A DNA stretch of 6,730 nt from Pseudofrankia asymbiotica. Lineage in GTDB: Bacteria; Actinomycetota; Actinomycetes; Frankiales; Frankiaceae. The position numbers were made by a program, and so were the translations under genes. The notes beneath the pieces are model-generated. The model ran no database searches. It was not told where the DNA came from and saw only the letters and a list, made by a program, of their open reading frames with translations. Location: NCBI RefSeq assembly GCF_001983105.1, contig NZ_MOMC01000077.1:33590-40319 (forward strand), given 5' to 3'. Of this stretch, positions 5,711 through 6,730 are shown in pieces (position 1 is the first letter of the stretch; every line of letters starts with the position of its first letter).

Positions 5711-6303
5711 CGCTTGACCGTGTAGCGCAGATGCAGCACCCGGTCGCCGTGGACCACCTGGTCGGGATCGTCGAGGAGCACCGCGCCGGCATGGCTGCCG
5801 AAGAAACGCACGCCCTCGCCCAGGACCACCGGGGCGACATCCATCGCGACCTCGTCGACCAGCCCGGCCGAGAACGCCTGCCCGCCGAGGTCGCCGGCGG
5901 TCACACAGACGAGACCGTCGCCCGCGAGTCTCTTGGCGAGCGCGATGCCCACCTCGACCGAGCCTGCGGTGTGGAACGGTGCGTCCGGGTGGGCGGCGAG
6001 CCATTCCTGGGGCAGGGGCCGGTGAGTGACGACGACCAGCTGGTCGCCCGCGGCGGGGTTGCCGTCCCAGCCGTTCGTGGTGTCGAACAGGTGGCGGCCG
6101 ATCACCGTGACCTTGACGGCGTCCCAGAAGGGCTGGACGTGGTCGGCCGAGGCCCGGGAGACATGGAACGTCCAGCCGCTCGCCCGGGCGGACAGCTCTG
6201 TGTCGCCGTTGAAGTACCAGTCGAACAGCGGCCCGACCGAGTCGTCGGGATAGGCGATGTAACCGTCCACCGACACGACCGCCTGCATGACCACCCTGGC
6301 CAT
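5707..6303 (-). CDS. RibD C-terminal / dihydrofolate reductase-fold family protein
   Basis: A complete 198-residue protein of the small DHFR-like (RibD-C) reductase family, common in actinobacteria and usually of unknown substrate. Visible signatures are VVSVDGYIA (9-17), VTVIGRHLFDT with the GR at 69-70, LVVVTHRPLP (89-98), a nucleotide-binding-like VTAGDLGGQAFSAGLVDEV (134-152) and the hallmark PVVLGEGVRFF (158-168). By homology it would bind NADPH and reduce a small substrate; this is not proof of folate or riboflavin chemistry. The start ATG at 6303 has GAGGAG (6307-6312) just upstream and begins 9 bp after the stop of the PPOX-like gene, so the two are co-transcribed. It converges on the four-gene operon with a 23-bp gap. 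Confidence 0.9.
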   Translation of the reverse strand: MARVVMQAVVSVDGYIAYPDDSVGPLFDWYFNGDTELSARASGWTFHVSRASADHVQPFWDAVKVTVIGRHLFDTTNGWDGNPAAGDQLVVVTHRPLPQEWLAAHPDAPFHTAGSVEVGIALAKRLAGDGLVCVTAGDLGGQAFSAGLVDEVAMDVAPVVLGEGVRFFGSHAGAVLLDDPDQVVHGDRVLHLRYTVKR

Positions 6304-6306
6304 CTC

Positions 6307-6312
6307 CGCTCC
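6307..6312 (-). promoter_or_regulatory. Ribosome binding site of the DHFR-fold gene
   Basis: On the minus strand GAGGAG precedes the ATG at 6303 by three bases and abuts the upstream gene's TGA. A GGAG nearer the start is an alternative core. This supports the ATG as start and coupling to the PPOX-like gene. Confidence 0.55.
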
Positions 6313-6705
6313 TCAGCCGAACGTCGGAACGGCCACGTGCGCCGGTTCCACCAGGAACGCCTGGCGTTCCTCGCGCCGCGGGTACGGGCCGCCGGTGTAC
6401 TTGGCGAAGATACGGTCGACGATCTCCCAGCCCGCGGCGCCGCCGACACGCCTCACGACACGGCCGCGGACGAGCGCACTGCGGACCAGGTTCTCCCGGT
6501 CGGTCACGGAGATCGCGACGCGGTCGTCCGCGAGAAGATTGCGGCCCTTGCGCGAGTCGGGTGACGTGAAGAACGCGAGATAGTCGCCTTCGATGTCAAC
6601 CATCACCGGAACGGAATGCGGTCCGCCATCAGGCAGGAGCGTCGCTATGTGGGCGATGTTCGGCCCGGTGAAGAGGTCGCGCGCCCGGTCGTTGAGCACG
6701 GTCAT
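6313..6705 (-). CDS. PPOX-class (pyridoxamine oxidase-like) split-barrel protein, probably F420- or flavin-dependent
   Basis: A complete 130-residue split-beta-barrel protein. ATLLPDGGPHSVPV (21-34), YLAFFTSPDSRKGRNLL (42-58), DDRVAISVTD (60-69) and the late GRVVRR (81-86) follow the pattern of the actinobacterial PPOX-class F420-dependent family, in which the SRKxRNL segment binds the cofactor phosphate. The substrate is unknown. The ATG at 6705 has AGGGGA about 7 bases upstream, near the right edge. Its stop lies 9 bp before the DHFR-like gene, forming a two-gene operon. Whether the cofactor is F420, FMN or haem cannot be read here; actinobacterial context favours F420. Confidence 0.88.
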   Translation of the reverse strand: MTVLNDRARDLFTGPNIAHIATLLPDGGPHSVPVMVDIEGDYLAFFTSPDSRKGRNLLADDRVAISVTDRENLVRSALVRGRVVRRVGGAAGWEIVDRIFAKYTGGPYPRREERQAFLVEPAHVAVPTFG

Positions 6706-6730
6706 GCCGAGTCCCCTGTTCGGTGGGTGT

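Noticed and set aside
4771..6564. Very long plus-strand frame (597 codons) across the ADC-like gene and the minus-strand genes
   Set aside because: It spans two convergent operons, is Arg/Ala/Gly-rich, and has no domain; the real proteins are in other frames with proper ribosome binding sites.
1..6730. tRNA, rRNA, insertion sequence or phage genes
   Set aside because: No cloverleaf, transposase motif, terminal inverted repeats or phage-type gene was recognised on either strand.

Overview
The window is very GC-rich. Its genes use mostly G/C third positions, frequent GTG starts and short GTGA stop/start overlaps, and one gene resembles the F420-type PPOX flavoprotein family. Together these point to a GC-rich actinobacterium, with a Frankia-like or related soil actinomycete plausible. 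The genus cannot be fixed from this sequence alone.

Layout: (a) 1-446, minus strand: the N-terminal part of a GMC-family FAD oxidoreductase that runs off the left edge. (b) 447-662: a divergent intergenic region of about 216 bp, which must carry the promoters for both directions. (c) 663-5683, plus strand: a compact run of four genes, all with GTG starts. They encode a second GMC oxidoreductase with a ferredoxin-like four-cysteine motif; an unnamed protein with a long repetitive, disordered N-terminus; an alpha/beta-hydrolase whose nucleophile-elbow serine is replaced by cysteine; and an acetoacetate-decarboxylase-like protein. Gene 1/gene 2 and gene 3/gene 4 overlap by 4 bp, and genes 2 and 3 are 31 bp apart, so this is very probably one transcript. 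(d) 5680-5710: an inverted repeat across the two convergent stop codons. (e) 5707-6705, minus strand: a two-gene operon encoding a PPOX-class flavin/F420 protein, then a RibD-C/DHFR-fold reductase. Both look like ordinary accessory redox genes.

The most interesting unit is the four-gene plus-strand operon with its divergent GMC paralogue. As inference, a GMC enzyme could oxidise a hydroxyl on a hydrophobic substrate (sterol, terpenoid or fatty acyl) to a ketone. The Cys-hydrolase could open an ester or thioester, and the decarboxylase-like protein could remove CO2 from the resulting beta-keto acid. The second gene carries a conserved-looking domain of about 230 residues. From memory, this domain and the hydrolase occur fused behind GMC domains in larger proteins, which would make this operon a split version of that enzyme. 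No substrate can be read from the sequence.
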